DNA of 64,000 nt from Ardenticatenaceae bacterium (GTDB lineage Bacteria > Chloroflexota > Anaerolineae > Promineifilales > Promineifilaceae), in contig JACKBQ010000003.1 in NCBI GenBank assembly GCA_020634455.1, forward strand, positions 35,422 to 99,421, read 5' to 3'. Below are positions 1 to 8,373 of the stretch, piece by piece. The notes below the pieces were generated by a model that saw nothing but the letters and a program-made list of their open reading frames with translations, searched no databases and was not told the DNA's origin. The position numbers were made by a program, and so were the translations under genes. How positions within the stretch are numbered: the stretch's first letter is position 1; the number at the start of each line of letters is the position of its first letter.

Positions 1-1
1 G

Positions 2-1276
2 GCCCCGGATGAGCTAGGCGTCATTTTCTCAGGCAGCGCGGTGATAGACTGGCAAAACACGGCCGATCTTGGCCCCGAAGCGATGGTTGCCCTCTACACT
101 TACCACAATGCCCACGCCGCCCAAAGCCAGGCGCTTGCCTACAGTTTGGACAACGGCCGTTCCTTCACCAAGTACACCCGCAATCCCATCATCCCCTCCC
201 CACCCAACATGCGCGACTTTCGCGACCCAAAAGCAATCTGGTACGGCGACGGCAGCGGCAACGGGCATTGGGTGATGGTGCTGGCAGCAGGCAACGCGGT
301 GCTGTTTTACACCTCGCTCAATTTGATTGATTGGCAACCATCTGGCAGCTTTGGCTTTGGCCACGGTGCCGCTACAGGCGTCTGGGAAACGCCAGATTTG
401 TTTGAACTGCCAGTGGCGGGCAGTACAGAAACCCGCTGGGTGCTGACAGTTGGCGTGGGCGACCATGCACCGGCAGGCGGCAGCGGCATGCAATATTTTA
501 TTGGCCATTTTGATGGCCAAACCTTCACCAATGAAAATCCCAAAGCGCTGGTTTTGTGGGCAGATTACGGGGCAGATTTTTACGCGGCGCAGTCTTGGAG
601 TGATGTCGGCCTGCGCGGTTCACCAAACGGCCGTCGCCTGTGGCTGGCCTGGATGAACAATTGGCAGTACGCCAACCAGATTCCCACCACTACCTGGCGC
701 GGCGCGATGAGCCTGCCGCGCGAGCTGCGGTTGGTGCAAACTGAAGACGGAATTCGCCTGGCGCAAACGGCCGTTCCCGAACTCATGCAACTACGCCAAA
801 CCGAACAAAGCTGGCAACACATCAAGGTAATGCCTGGCCAGCCCTTTGTGCCGGAAATTGAAAGCGAAACGGTGGAAATCATTGTGGAAATTGAAACGCC
901 GCCTGAGGCCAACGGCCTGGGCATTCGGCTCCGCATGGGGAATGGAACAGCAACGGCCGTTGGCTACGCGCCGCAAAGCCACACCCTGTTCGTAGATCGC
1001 AGCCGAGCCGGACAGTCAGGCTTCAGCGAGAGGTTTGCCCGTAACCACACCGCCACATTTGAACCTGCCAGCGGCGTTTTGAAGCTGCACATCTTTGTGG
1101 ATCGCGCCTCGGTAGAAGTTTTTGCCAATGATGGGCGAATCAGCTTCACCGAACAAATTTTCCCGGACGAGGCGAACGTTGGTCTTGAACTTTTTGCGGA
1201 AGGAACGGCCGTTACCGTCCACAACTTGCAAATTTACCAACTCGGCCCGGCACGCTTCTTTTCCCCACCGGGTTAA
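2..1276 (+). CDS. GH32 fructan hydrolase (levanase/invertase-like), 5' part missing
   Basis: The reading frame is open from base 2, so the gene enters from outside the window and its N-terminus, with the usual NDPNG nucleophile motif, is not seen. What remains shows the GH32 pattern: a FRDPK block carrying the transition-state Asp, then a WETPD block in the place of the usual WECPD acid/base Glu, and a C-terminal beta-sandwich with the typical LHIFVDRASVEVFANDG stretch. Such enzymes hydrolyse beta-fructosides (levan, inulin, sucrose). No signal peptide can be judged. The gene stops just after HCP-like loop residues ending FFSPPG; the next gene is convergent. The family call is secure, the exact substrate is not. 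Confidence 0.88.
   Translation, partial: APDELGVIFSGSAVIDWQNTADLGPEAMVALYTYHNAHAAQSQALAYSLDNGRSFTKYTRNPIIPSPPNMRDFRDPKAIWYGDGSGNGHWVMVLAAGNAVLFYTSLNLIDWQPSGSFGFGHGAATGVWETPDLFELPVAGSTETRWVLTVGVGDHAPAGGSGMQYFIGHFDGQTFTNENPKALVLWADYGADFYAAQSWSDVGLRGSPNGRRLWLAWMNNWQYANQIPTTTWRGAMSLPRELRLVQTEDGIRLAQTAVPELMQLRQTEQSWQHIKVMPGQPFVPEIESETVEIIVEIETPPEANGLGIRLRMGNGTATAVGYAPQSHTLFVDRSRAGQSGFSERFARNHTATFEPASGVLKLHIFVDRASVEVFANDGRISFTEQIFPDEANVGLELFAEGTAVTVHNLQIYQLGPARFFSPPG
153..160. repeat. ACGGCCGT palindromic octamer, first copy of a window-wide motif
   Basis: This is the leftmost copy of the palindrome ACGGCCGT. In the first 6 kb I count 11 copies (near 153, 627, 767, 953, 1204, 1444, 2779, 3039, 3812, 4269 and 5902). 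They continue at similar density to the rRNA promoter at 61820-61827. A random octamer of this composition would be expected about once in 45 kb. Copies lie in coding DNA on both strands and in spacers, often flanked as AACGGCCGTT. Single-base variants (ACGGCCGA, ACGGCCGC, GCGGCCGT) are also common. See the findings for discussion. Confidence 0.95.
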
Positions 1277-1367
1277 CGACCTGTCCGATTAGATGCCACA
1301 GAATTCACAGCACGCTTAGAGGCGGCACTTGGCTCAGATTCTGCTTTTTTCTCTGTGTTAACGGTAG

Positions 1368-1898
1368 CTAACGCAGCCAGCGAGGTGCGCCGACCCGCTT
1401 CAACTCACTCTCAACGGTCAGTTTGAAGATTTCGATGTTGTCGAACGGCCGTTTCAGGTTAAATGCCTCAATTGCCTTGTTCAGCTCCGCAATTGCAGCA
1501 ATCCACTTCAGGCAGTAATCGTCCCAACTAATGGTTAAGCGACCCTTGTTCGCCTCAGCCACGCCAAACTCACGCTGGTGCCACCCCCACTGCCGCTCAA
1601 TATCTGCCCGCAGCCTGGCGATTTTGGCCAAAATCTCATTCCGCTGCAAAATCCACACAGGTGGCAGATCGTTCTCCTTCAGCAGCTCATTAGCCAGCTC
1701 CATATCTGCTGCATACGGATTTTTGTTCAAATTGAGCGGCTTCCCCTTCCCCGGCAAATTGTCAAAATACCCCTTCTCAAACCCTTCCTGAATCAGCTCT
1801 TCAATTAAATCTGCCCGCTCATGCCGCAAACGGGTGCGATACTCTGCCATGGCGGCCGGGCTATCAATAGTGGTGTTTTCATCATTTTCTTGGGTCAT
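1368..1898 (-). CDS. DUF1992 (DnaJ-C28-like) protein
   Basis: A 176-residue soluble protein with the DUF1992 signature in the first half: an acidic helix (DLIEELIQEGFEKGYFDN) followed by LPGKGKPLNL. DUF1992 is found alone in bacteria and fused to J domains in eukaryotic DNAJC28; its function is not established. The second half has helical, charged sequence typical of the longer Chloroflexota members. The start ATG has an AAAGG sequence about 9 nt upstream. The gene converges on the GH32 gene, and 165 bp separate it from the divergent esterase gene, so the two promoters should lie between 1899 and 2063. Confidence 0.8.
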   Translation of the reverse strand: MTQENDENTTIDSPAAMAEYRTRLRHERADLIEELIQEGFEKGYFDNLPGKGKPLNLNKNPYAADMELANELLKENDLPPVWILQRNEILAKIARLRADIERQWGWHQREFGVAEANKGRLTISWDDYCLKWIAAIAELNKAIEAFNLKRPFDNIEIFKLTVESELKRVGAPRWLR

Positions 1899-2063
1899 GG
1901 GATGCTTACCTTTCCAAAAATTTTCTCAAGTCTCGCAGAGATTATAAGCATTTTCGCAAGCATGATAAAGCATACTAGGCAGCTCGTGATTATTTTCACA
2001 TTTTTTGTGGACAGCCGCATCAAAAGTAGAGACAATTACCGTAACAACCATTGGAGATAAACT

Positions 2064-2951
2064 TTGCAAACCAAGCAACACCAAAAAGTAGAGTGGCGAC
2101 CCTACCACGACGTTTATTATGAACGGCACCGCCATTCGATCAGCGGCAACATCAAAATTGCCCAACACATTTACAGCCCTCAACTCGATAATTACCGAGA
2201 TATTCTCATTTACCTGCCGCCATCTTACGATAATAGCCAGAGCCATTACCCCGTGCTTTACATGCACGACGGCTACAATTTGTTCGATGAGGCCACCAGC
2301 TACACGGGCGAATGGCATGTGGATGAAACAATGGAAACACTAGCCCACGAAGAACAGCTGGAAGCAATTGTGGTGGGCATTCCCAGTATGGGCAAAGACC
2401 GGCTGGCGGAATACAGTCCTTTTGTGGATGACAAGTACGGCGGCGGCCGAGGGGAAGATTATTTGGCGTTTTTGACAAACACGCTCAAACCGATGGTAGA
2501 TACGACCTTTCGCACCCTGCCCAACAAGCGCAACACAGGCATTTTTGGTTCATCAATGGGTGGGCTGATTAGTCTGTACGGCTTTTTCCACCATCCGGCC
2601 GTGTTTGGCTTTGCCGGGGTGATGAGCCCTTCGCTTTGGTTTGCCAATCGCGCTATTTTTGGTTACGTGGAACATGCCACCTACCAGCAGGGCAAAATTT
2701 ACCTGGACGCGGGTACGCGGGAAATGGGCGGCCATTGGCCAGACCAAACCATCCTGCGCAGCCGCTCTCGCCGATATTACGGCCGTGTGCGCCGCATCAA
2801 GCGCATTTTGGTCAAAAAAGGGTATCGCCCCACCCGGAATTTGCTGCACGTGGAGGATGCCGGAGGCGGCCACAACGAAGCCGCCTGGGCGTATCGCCTG
2901 CCCAACGCCATTCGCTTTTTTTTGGGAGCGCCGCTCAAAAAAGAACGTTAA
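2064..2951 (+). CDS. esterase, Fes/EstD (putative esterase) family alpha/beta hydrolase
   Basis: A 295-residue cytoplasmic hydrolase of the putative-esterase family. It shows the opening RDILIYLPPSYD strand, a VLYMHDG block, the nucleophile elbow GSSMGG at about residue 163, and a late GGGHNEAAW block supplying the catalytic His. Family members hydrolyse esters such as siderophore esters, S-formylglutathione or acyl sugars; the substrate here is unknown. The start is TTG, chosen because TTGGAGATAAAC precedes it and because no ATG lies closer to the conserved region. It stands alone between DUF1992 (divergent) and the TVP38-type gene. Confidence 0.82.
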   Translation: MQTKQHQKVEWRPYHDVYYERHRHSISGNIKIAQHIYSPQLDNYRDILIYLPPSYDNSQSHYPVLYMHDGYNLFDEATSYTGEWHVDETMETLAHEEQLEAIVVGIPSMGKDRLAEYSPFVDDKYGGGRGEDYLAFLTNTLKPMVDTTFRTLPNKRNTGIFGSSMGGLISLYGFFHHPAVFGFAGVMSPSLWFANRAIFGYVEHATYQQGKIYLDAGTREMGGHWPDQTILRSRSRRYYGRVRRIKRILVKKGYRPTRNLLHVEDAGGGHNEAAWAYRLPNAIRFFLGAPLKKER

Positions 2952-3123
2952 CCCCACCAAATTTGCCTAATTTAGCCAAACAGGTACGATCCTGACTGGT
3001 GAGCAACGATATTTGCTTGCTTGCGTAGAGGGTTGGGACACGGCCGTTTTCCATCATCGTCGTGTTCAATTCTCAGCATTAGCGCCGGGTAAGTTGCAGT
3101 TAAACCAAGCGCGGGAAGAGTGT

Positions 3124-3930
3124 ATGTCTATCATTTCGAATCAGAAAATCAAGCCCGCCCGTCGGGCCGTCAAAGCGGTCGCCCCGCCGGAAAAACGCGC
3201 CCTGAGCATTGCTGCCAAACGATGGCTGCTGCTAGGGGGGCTGCTGCTAACCGCCTTGCTCACCTGGGTCATGCGCGAATCCTTGTCGCACTGGCTCACC
3301 ATTCTTAGCGACCAGGAATTTGTTAGCAGCTATGTGCAAAGCTTCGGGGCGTTGGCTCCGCTAGTTTTGGCCTTTTTCCAGGTGCTACAGGTCATTGTTG
3401 CCTTCATTCCGGGCCATGTGTTTGTTATTGCCGGGGGGTACATCTACGGCCTTCCCTGGGGTTTAATTTTTAATATCATCTGCGTGGTTTCGGCCAGTCA
3501 GCTTGGGTTTATGCTAGCCCGCTGGTTTGGGCGGCCCATTGTGCATCGTCTGGCTCCAGAAGAAACCATCCAAAAGTGGGAAGGCATTGCCGAAAAACAA
3601 GGCTTTTTGTTTTTCACCATCGCCTTTGTGCTGCCCGTGTTCCCCACCGACATCATGAACTTTGTGGCAGGACTGACGGGCATTTCGCCGCGAAAATTTT
3701 TGGCGGCCAACTTTTTGGGTCGCCTGCCCAGCGTAACCCTGTTAACATTAATCGGCTCACATGGCCTGGAACTGTCGAAAACGACCTGGGCGCTGCTGGC
3801 TTTGCTGGTAACGGCCGTTTACATCACAGGTCGGTTTGCCATTGTGCGCATCGAACAACAATACAGTCCAAAGGAGAAGTTCCGTGGAAAAAAAGTACCA
3901 AAAACTGAAGGCACGTCTTCAGGAAATTAG
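3124..3930 (+). CDS. TVP38/TMEM64 (VTT/DedA-like) membrane protein
   Basis: A 268-residue integral membrane protein. After a basic N-terminus and a first membrane span (residues about 35-55) come the VTT-domain hallmarks: GHVFVIAGGYIYG, a long small-residue helix, and FVLPVFPTDIMNFVAG followed by GRLP. TVP38/DedA proteins act in membrane lipid handling or ion balance; the exact role is unknown. I chose the ATG at 3124 because GGAAGAG lies just upstream; the longer in-frame extension to 3013 has no conservation. The 3' end overlaps the next gene by 47 bp, so the two are probably translated from one mRNA. Confidence 0.85.
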   Translation: MSIISNQKIKPARRAVKAVAPPEKRALSIAAKRWLLLGGLLLTALLTWVMRESLSHWLTILSDQEFVSSYVQSFGALAPLVLAFFQVLQVIVAFIPGHVFVIAGGYIYGLPWGLIFNIICVVSASQLGFMLARWFGRPIVHRLAPEETIQKWEGIAEKQGFLFFTIAFVLPVFPTDIMNFVAGLTGISPRKFLAANFLGRLPSVTLLTLIGSHGLELSKTTWALLALLVTAVYITGRFAIVRIEQQYSPKEKFRGKKVPKTEGTSSGN

Positions 3931-5389
3931 CGATCTAAACTCGATTAACGCCCTGCTGGGCTGGGACCAAAGCACCTACATGCCTCCGGGCGGCGCACCA
4001 GCGCGGGGTCGCCAACAGGCCATCGTCGGGCGCATTGCCCATGAAATGTTTACCGACAAGAAAATTGGCAAGCTGCTGGACAAGCTGGAGCCGTGGGCCG
4101 AAACGCTGCCCTACGACAGTGAAGAAGCGAGCCTGATTCGTGTCACCCGTCGCGGTTACGATCAATCCGTAAAAGTACCCGCCAAGCTCATTGCCGAACT
4201 GTCTGAGCATGCGGCCGTTTCTTACCAAACCTGGGCCAAAGCACGACCAGAAAATGATTTTGCGGCGGTACGGCCGTATCTGGAAAAAACCCTCGACTAC
4301 TCCCGCCAAATCGCCAACTACTTCCCCGGCTACGACCACATCGCCGACCCGCTCATTGATTTTTCCGATGAAGGCATGAAAGCGGAAAGCGTTCGCGCCG
4401 TTTTTGCCGATTTGCGCGAACAGCTCGTACCCCTGGTGCAGGCCATCAACGCCCAGGAACTGGCCGACGACAGCTGCCTGCACCAAAGCTACCCGGAAGA
4501 TGAACAGCTCGCTTTTGGCTGGCAAATTGCCCAGGATTACGGCTACGACACCAATCGCGGCCGTCAGGACAAAACCCACCACCCCTTCATGACCAAATTC
4601 TCCCTGGGCGACGTGCGCATCACCACCCGCACCAAAGAAAATGACCTCAGCGAAGCGCTGTTTAGCACCCTGCACGAAACCGGCCACGCCCTGTACGAAC
4701 AAGGCATTGATATGTCACTGGAAGCCTCACCGTTGGGCGGCGGCACCTCCTCCGGCGTGCATGAGAGCCAATCCCGCCTGTGGGAAAATCTGGTGGGGCG
4801 CAGCCGGGGCTTTTGGGAACATTATTATCCCAAGCTGCAAGCCGCCTTCCCCGATCAACTCAAGAACGTCTCGCTAGACACGTTCTACGCCGCCATCAAC
4901 AAAGTCCAGCGCTCCCTCATCCGCACCGATGCCGACGAAGTGACCTACAACCTGCACGTTATGATCCGGTTCGATTTGGAGCTGGCGCTGCTGGAAGGGT
5001 CGCTAGAAGTGAAAGATTTGCCAGAAATGTGGCATTCGCGTTACCAATCGGACTTGGGTCTGCAAGCCCCCAGCGATGTAGACGGCGCGATGCAAGACGT
5101 GCATTGGTACGGCGGCATCATCGGCGGTGCGTTTCAGGGGTACACGCTGGGCAATATCATGTCCGCCGCGTTTTACAACCAGGCGCTGAAGGCCCATCCA
5201 GACATCCCCAGCCAGATTCGGCAAGGTCAGTTTGGCACGCTGCACACCTGGCTTAAAGAGAACATCTACACCCACGGCAGCAAATTCACCGCCAACGAAC
5301 TGATCGAGCGCGTCACGGGCGGCCCACTAACGATTGATCCGTACATCGCCTACCTCAAAAATAAATTTGGCGAACTGTACGTGCTGTAA
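3884..5389 (+). CDS. carboxypeptidase Taq, M32 metallopeptidase
   Basis: A 501-residue protein, the normal length for family M32. The zinc motif HETGH sits at residues 264-268 in LHETGHALYEQG, and the family-specific GVHESQSRLWENLVGR follows about 27 residues on, giving the third ligand. The C-terminal region with GGIIGGAFQGYTLGN is also typical. M32 enzymes remove C-terminal residues from peptides in the cytoplasm, using Zn or Co. The start is GTG at 3884, preceded by AAGGAGAAG; it lies inside the end of the TVP38-type gene in another frame, which implies coupled translation. Confidence 0.93.
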   Translation: MEKKYQKLKARLQEISDLNSINALLGWDQSTYMPPGGAPARGRQQAIVGRIAHEMFTDKKIGKLLDKLEPWAETLPYDSEEASLIRVTRRGYDQSVKVPAKLIAELSEHAAVSYQTWAKARPENDFAAVRPYLEKTLDYSRQIANYFPGYDHIADPLIDFSDEGMKAESVRAVFADLREQLVPLVQAINAQELADDSCLHQSYPEDEQLAFGWQIAQDYGYDTNRGRQDKTHHPFMTKFSLGDVRITTRTKENDLSEALFSTLHETGHALYEQGIDMSLEASPLGGGTSSGVHESQSRLWENLVGRSRGFWEHYYPKLQAAFPDQLKNVSLDTFYAAINKVQRSLIRTDADEVTYNLHVMIRFDLELALLEGSLEVKDLPEMWHSRYQSDLGLQAPSDVDGAMQDVHWYGGIIGGAFQGYTLGNIMSAAFYNQALKAHPDIPSQIRQGQFGTLHTWLKENIYTHGSKFTANELIERVTGGPLTIDPYIAYLKNKFGELYVL

Positions 5390-5392
5390 ACC

Positions 5393-5453
5393 AAACCCTA
5401 AGGGTTTTGAACATGACAAATTGACCTCAAAAATGGCAAACCCTTAGGGTTTT
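5393..5453. repeat. paired AAACCCTAAGGGTTT palindromes
   Basis: Two near-identical 15-base palindromes, AAACCCTAAGGGTTT and its partner AAACCCTTAGGGTTT, lie 30 bp apart directly after the M32 stop codon. They can fold separately or with each other. The second is followed by T-rich sequence, so the pair may help end transcription. Confidence 0.7.
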
Positions 5454-5468
5454 TAAGCGATTTTTTTG

Positions 5469-5495
5469 AAAGACCGGCTCAGAAGTCGGTCTTTT
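5469..5495. terminator. bidirectional terminator between M32 and Lon-domain genes
   Basis: AAAGACCG and CGGTCTTT form an 8-bp stem with a 10-nt loop, with T runs on both strands. It sits between two convergent genes and touches the stop codon of the minus-strand gene, so it can serve both. Confidence 0.8.
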
Positions 5496-6135
5496 AGTTT
5501 ATAGAAAAGTTGCCCATTTCTTGCTGGGGAAACTGTTTGAGAATGTCAATCTCGCGGCGGTATTGGTTGGTGAGGAAATTGAGGGCGTTGGAGATTTTTT
5601 TGGCTTCTAGCAGCGACTGTTTGGTCTCCAGCGACACTTGCAGCAAAGAGGCAGCCATGTGGCTGAGCGCCTCTGGCTCGGTAGGCACCTGGGTAGGGTC
5701 GAATTCGATATTGTCGGCCAGGGTGGTAAGCTGGGTGAGGTAGTTTAGCACCAGGGGATGCAGTTCATTGGCAGCTTTTTGGAGCGGAGCGGTTTTTTCC
5801 GGCAGGTATGGAAGCTGCGCTACCTGACCCACCAGGTAAGGCTTGTTGCGGCGCAGCGATTGCACCTGAAACCGCTCTTGCCCAACAGTCATGATGAGAA
5901 GACGGCCGTCTTGCAACTGTTCCGTCTGCGTAATGGAAACCATACACCCCACATCGTACGGTTCCACATACACATCACCCTCCGCTTTTCCTTCGCGAAT
6001 CAGCAAAATGCCAAACGGCGACTTATTTTCCGTGCAGTAGCGCACCATCTCCAGGTAGCGCGGCTCAAAAATGTGCAGCGGCATCGGCCAGCCAGGGAAA
6101 AGAACCGTATTGAGGGGGAACAATGGAATTTCCAT
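5494..6135 (-). CDS. Lon N-terminal (LAN) domain protein
   Basis: A 213-residue protein made of the Lon substrate-binding domain alone (LON_substr_bdg): MEIPLFPLNTVLFPGWPMPLHIFEPRYLEMV at the very start, then GCMVSI and a helical C-terminal half. No AAA or protease domain is present. Such proteins are thought to bind unfolded or specific clients; their role is not settled. I start at the ATG 6135 rather than the in-frame ATG 6183, because the domain begins there and because a perfect TATAAT lies 6 nt upstream, which suggests a leaderless mRNA starting at this ATG. Confidence 0.85.
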   Translation of the reverse strand: MEIPLFPLNTVLFPGWPMPLHIFEPRYLEMVRYCTENKSPFGILLIREGKAEGDVYVEPYDVGCMVSITQTEQLQDGRLLIMTVGQERFQVQSLRRNKPYLVGQVAQLPYLPEKTAPLQKAANELHPLVLNYLTQLTTLADNIEFDPTQVPTEPEALSHMAASLLQVSLETKQSLLEAKKISNALNFLTNQYRREIDILKQFPQQEMGNFSIN

Positions 6136-6141
6136 GCGGTC

Positions 6142-6147
6142 ATTATA
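6142..6147 (-). promoter_or_regulatory. -10 box, leaderless promoter of the Lon-domain gene
   Basis: On the minus strand TATAAT is followed by six bases and the ATG at 6135. No Shine-Dalgarno fits in the gap, so transcription would begin at or next to the start codon. The -35 region is weak (CAGACA at 15 nt spacing). Confidence 0.6.
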
Positions 6148-6259
6148 CACAAATTGCAAAGTTGTCTGCGTGAATTTATCCACCGCTTAAGGTTCGTTTG
6201 CCCAGCTAATAGCAACGCGCTATATTTTTTGCACATCATACCCAGAGAGGAATTGCAAC

Positions 6260-6700
6260 ATGGCAAAATCGGCATTTGAACAAGGAAATCTGGCGCTTGA
6301 AGATTTTCCCTTCCAGACGTTTGACAAGCTGCGCTATGGCGATACGGATCGCCAGGGGCATGTGAATAATGCGGTTTTTTCCACTTTTTTGGAAACTGGT
6401 CGCATTGAGCTGCTTTTCAGTCCGCTGAGCCCGCTGGTGGCAGAGCGAGCCACCTTTGTGATTGTGAAGTTAGACCTGAATTATTTAATGGAAATTAACT
6501 GGCCGGGGCGGGTAGAGATTGGTACGGCCGTTACCAAAATCGGCAATAGTTCTGTGAATTTTTACCAGGGATTGTTCCAGAACGGCCGTTGCGTCGCCAC
6601 CGCCGAAACCGTCATCGTGCAAATGAACGAGCAAACCCGGAAATCACATCCATTAACAGCCAAAGCCAAAGCGTTTCTGATGCAGCACCAATTGGCGTAA
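6260..6700 (+). CDS. acyl-CoA thioesterase, 4HBT/YbgC hotdog family
   Basis: A 146-residue hotdog-fold protein. The block YGDTDRQGHVNNAVFSTFLETGRIELL is the 4HBT signature, with the catalytic Asp in GDTDRQGHVNN. The rest alternates strands as expected, ending in ATAETVIVQ and a short helical tail. Such enzymes hydrolyse short or aromatic acyl-CoA esters in the cytoplasm. An AGAGAGGAATTG sequence precedes the ATG. A decayed copy of this gene's 3' end lies about 590 bp downstream, on the far side of the BrnT/BrnA pair. Confidence 0.88.
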   Translation: MAKSAFEQGNLALEDFPFQTFDKLRYGDTDRQGHVNNAVFSTFLETGRIELLFSPLSPLVAERATFVIVKLDLNYLMEINWPGRVEIGTAVTKIGNSSVNFYQGLFQNGRCVATAETVIVQMNEQTRKSHPLTAKAKAFLMQHQLA

Positions 6701-6708
6701 ACGACTGC

Positions 6709-6738
6709 TTGACGGCAAAACGTACATATTGATAATAT
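6709..6738 (+). promoter_or_regulatory. promoter of brnT (leaderless type)
   Basis: TTGACG at 6709-6714 and TAATAT at 6733-6738 are 18 nt apart, and the ATG of brnT follows after exactly six bases. An alternative -10, GATAAT at 6731-6736, gives 16-nt spacing. No Shine-Dalgarno is seen. BrnTA operons are usually autoregulated by the antitoxin at this position. Confidence 0.65.
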
Positions 6739-6744
6739 ACGGGC

Positions 6745-7044
6745 ATGAATTTTTTGAGCAACCTTGATGGATTTGAATGGGACGATGGCAATCGAACCAA
6801 AAACTGGGTCAAACATCAGGTCTCAACTGCCGAATGTGAAGAGGTTTTCTTTAATCTGCCGCTTTTACTGGCAAATGATGTGCAGCATTCACAGGAAGAG
6901 CAACGATTTTTTGTGTTAGGACACACAAATGCAGAGCGAACACTTTTTATCTCATTTACCATTCGCAGAAATAAAATTCGCGTGATTTCTGCCCGCGATA
7001 TGAGCCGCAAGGAACGACAAATTTATGCCAAAGCAAATTCCTGA
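6745..7044 (+). CDS. brnT: BrnT family toxin
   Basis: A 99-residue basic protein with the BrnT pattern: an N-terminal GFEWDDGNRTKNWVKHQV, a central EEQRFFVLGHT strand, and the C-terminal IRVISARDMSRKERQIY. BrnT is a RelE-fold ribonuclease toxin that cleaves RNA and slows growth. Its 3' end overlaps the antitoxin gene by 20 bp. Toxin-first order and overlap match known brnTA operons. The pair has no mobile-element genes next to it but lies between an intact thioesterase gene and the decayed end of another. Confidence 0.88.
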   Translation: MNFLSNLDGFEWDDGNRTKNWVKHQVSTAECEEVFFNLPLLLANDVQHSQEEQRFFVLGHTNAERTLFISFTIRRNKIRVISARDMSRKERQIYAKANS

Positions 7045-7291
7045 ATTTGAAAATGAAGATGAAGAAAGAGAATTTTGGGCAACCCATGATTCCACAGAGT
7101 ATCTCGATTGGGAAAAAGCGGAACGGGCTGTTTTTCCAAAATTAAAACCATCTACCAAAACGATTTCTTTGCGTATGCCAGAATCAATGCTTGATGAGAT
7201 AAGGCTGTTGGCGAACAAACGAGACATACCTTACCAGTCGCTTATCAAAGTTTTTCTGAGAGAACGGATTGACAGCGAGCTTTATAAATAG
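7025..7291 (+). CDS. brnA: BrnA family antitoxin
   Basis: An 88-residue antitoxin. The acidic N-terminal half (IPEFENEDEEREFWATHDST) would wrap the toxin, and the C-terminal ISLRMPESMLDEIRLLANKRDIPYQSLIKVFLRERI is a ribbon-helix-helix DNA-binding domain. BrnA neutralises BrnT and represses the shared promoter. The start codon lies within the end of brnT. The BrnT/BrnA call is supported by both proteins and by the gene order. Confidence 0.88.
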   Translation: MPKQIPEFENEDEEREFWATHDSTEYLDWEKAERAVFPKLKPSTKTISLRMPESMLDEIRLLANKRDIPYQSLIKVFLRERIDSELYK

Positions 7292-7293
7292 CG

Positions 7294-7396
7294 ATTACGG
7301 CCGTATCCAAGCCACCGCCAAAACCGTGATTGTGCGGCCCAGCCATTGTCTAACATTGCCAAAGCGTTCCTTTTCCAGCACCAGTTAGACGTATGA
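7294..7396 (+). pseudogene. decayed 3' end of a second thioesterase gene
   Basis: Three bases after the brnA stop, the sequence encodes YGRIQATAKTVIV, matching NGRCVATAETVIV of the intact thioesterase at 6260-6700. After a loss and a frameshift it continues as AKAFLFQHQLDV, matching AKAFLMQHQLA at the intact C-terminus. At DNA level the two segments share words such as GCCACCGCC, AAAGCGTT and CAGCACCA in the same order. The N-terminal two-thirds of this copy are gone and brnTA occupies their place. Its relic stop codon overlaps the ATG of the next gene. Confidence 0.8.
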
Positions 7397-8373
7397 CATC
7401 ACCAAAACAACCTTACCCCACAATTGAACAAGTACACGCCTGGCTGGCTGAGCATCACGGCGCGGAGATCAAGAACCTGGCGCCGCTTTCCGGTGGCTTT
7501 TGGTCTTCGGCTTATGCGTACCAAATTGGCGCAGATGCGCTGGTTTTCCGCCTGAGCACGATGGCCGAAGGCTTCGCCATTGATCGGGCGGCGATGCGTT
7601 TTAACGGCCCAAATTTGCCAGTGCCTACCGTGCGGGCGGTGGGGCAGGCGTTGGGGTTTCATTACGCTATTTCGGAGCGGCATTACGGCCGTTTCATCGA
7701 AACCACCGCCGCCAGTGAAAGAGATGCAGTCGGCACAGCGCTGGCCACCCTGCTGGCCGCCTTACGTGCAGCCCCTACCGCACCAGAAGATGGCGTGGTC
7801 TGGTACGATCAAAGCGAAGCAGCCAACATCAGTTGGCACACCTGGCTCACCAATGGCCTCAAGGACAATTCTGCAAATCACGTGAGCGGTTGGCGAGCGA
7901 AATTGGCCGAACAGCCGGAGATTGACAACCTTTTCCAACGGTGCGAGGCGCGAATTCACGAGCTGCTGCCCGCCTGCCCAGAGCGGCGCGATTTGGTTCA
8001 TGGGGATTTGCTGCATCAAAATGTGCTAGTAGCAGAGGATGTGGGGGAGGTAACGGCCGTATTCTCCTGGAAATGTTCCGCCCTGGGCGACTTTTTGTAC
8101 GATGTGGCCTGGTGCACCTTCTGGAGCGACTGGCATCCAGGCATCGCCGCCGCCAATATCTGGCAGCGCACTTTGGCCGCTCCCGACCTCACCCCAGCCG
8201 ATTTGGAGAACGCCGCCCTGCGCCATCACTGTTATGAACTGCAAATTGGGGCTTCCCACCTTGGCTGGAACGCCTGGACCAACAACCAAAAAGAACTTGA
8301 GGCAGTCGCCAGCAAGCTCAAATTGACCATGCTCAGCGTGGAACGCCAGGGGCGACGCTCCGCGTCGTATTAG
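7393..8373 (+). CDS. aminoglycoside phosphotransferase (APH)-like kinase, altered metal site
   Basis: A 326-residue protein of the APH/choline-kinase fold. It has the catalytic loop LVHGDLLHQNVLV (Asp and Asn present) and the GDFLYDVAW block. The magnesium-binding motif normally read as VIDW is VFSW here, so the metal-binding Asp is replaced by Ser. Either the enzyme uses another residue or it is not an active kinase. The family phosphorylates small molecules such as aminoglycosides or homoserine-like compounds; substrate unknown. The last 10 or so codons (SVERQGRRSASY) are written in the adjacent inverted-repeat element, so the C-terminus may have been extended by its insertion. No clear Shine-Dalgarno is seen. 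Confidence 0.72.
   Translation: MTSPKQPYPTIEQVHAWLAEHHGAEIKNLAPLSGGFWSSAYAYQIGADALVFRLSTMAEGFAIDRAAMRFNGPNLPVPTVRAVGQALGFHYAISERHYGRFIETTAASERDAVGTALATLLAALRAAPTAPEDGVVWYDQSEAANISWHTWLTNGLKDNSANHVSGWRAKLAEQPEIDNLFQRCEARIHELLPACPERRDLVHGDLLHQNVLVAEDVGEVTAVFSWKCSALGDFLYDVAWCTFWSDWHPGIAAANIWQRTLAAPDLTPADLENAALRHHCYELQIGASHLGWNAWTNNQKELEAVASKLKLTMLSVERQGRRSASY

Noticed and set aside
3013..3123. N-terminal extension of the TVP38-type protein
   Set aside because: No ribosome site at 3013 and the encoded residues are unlike the family; ATG 3124 has a good site.
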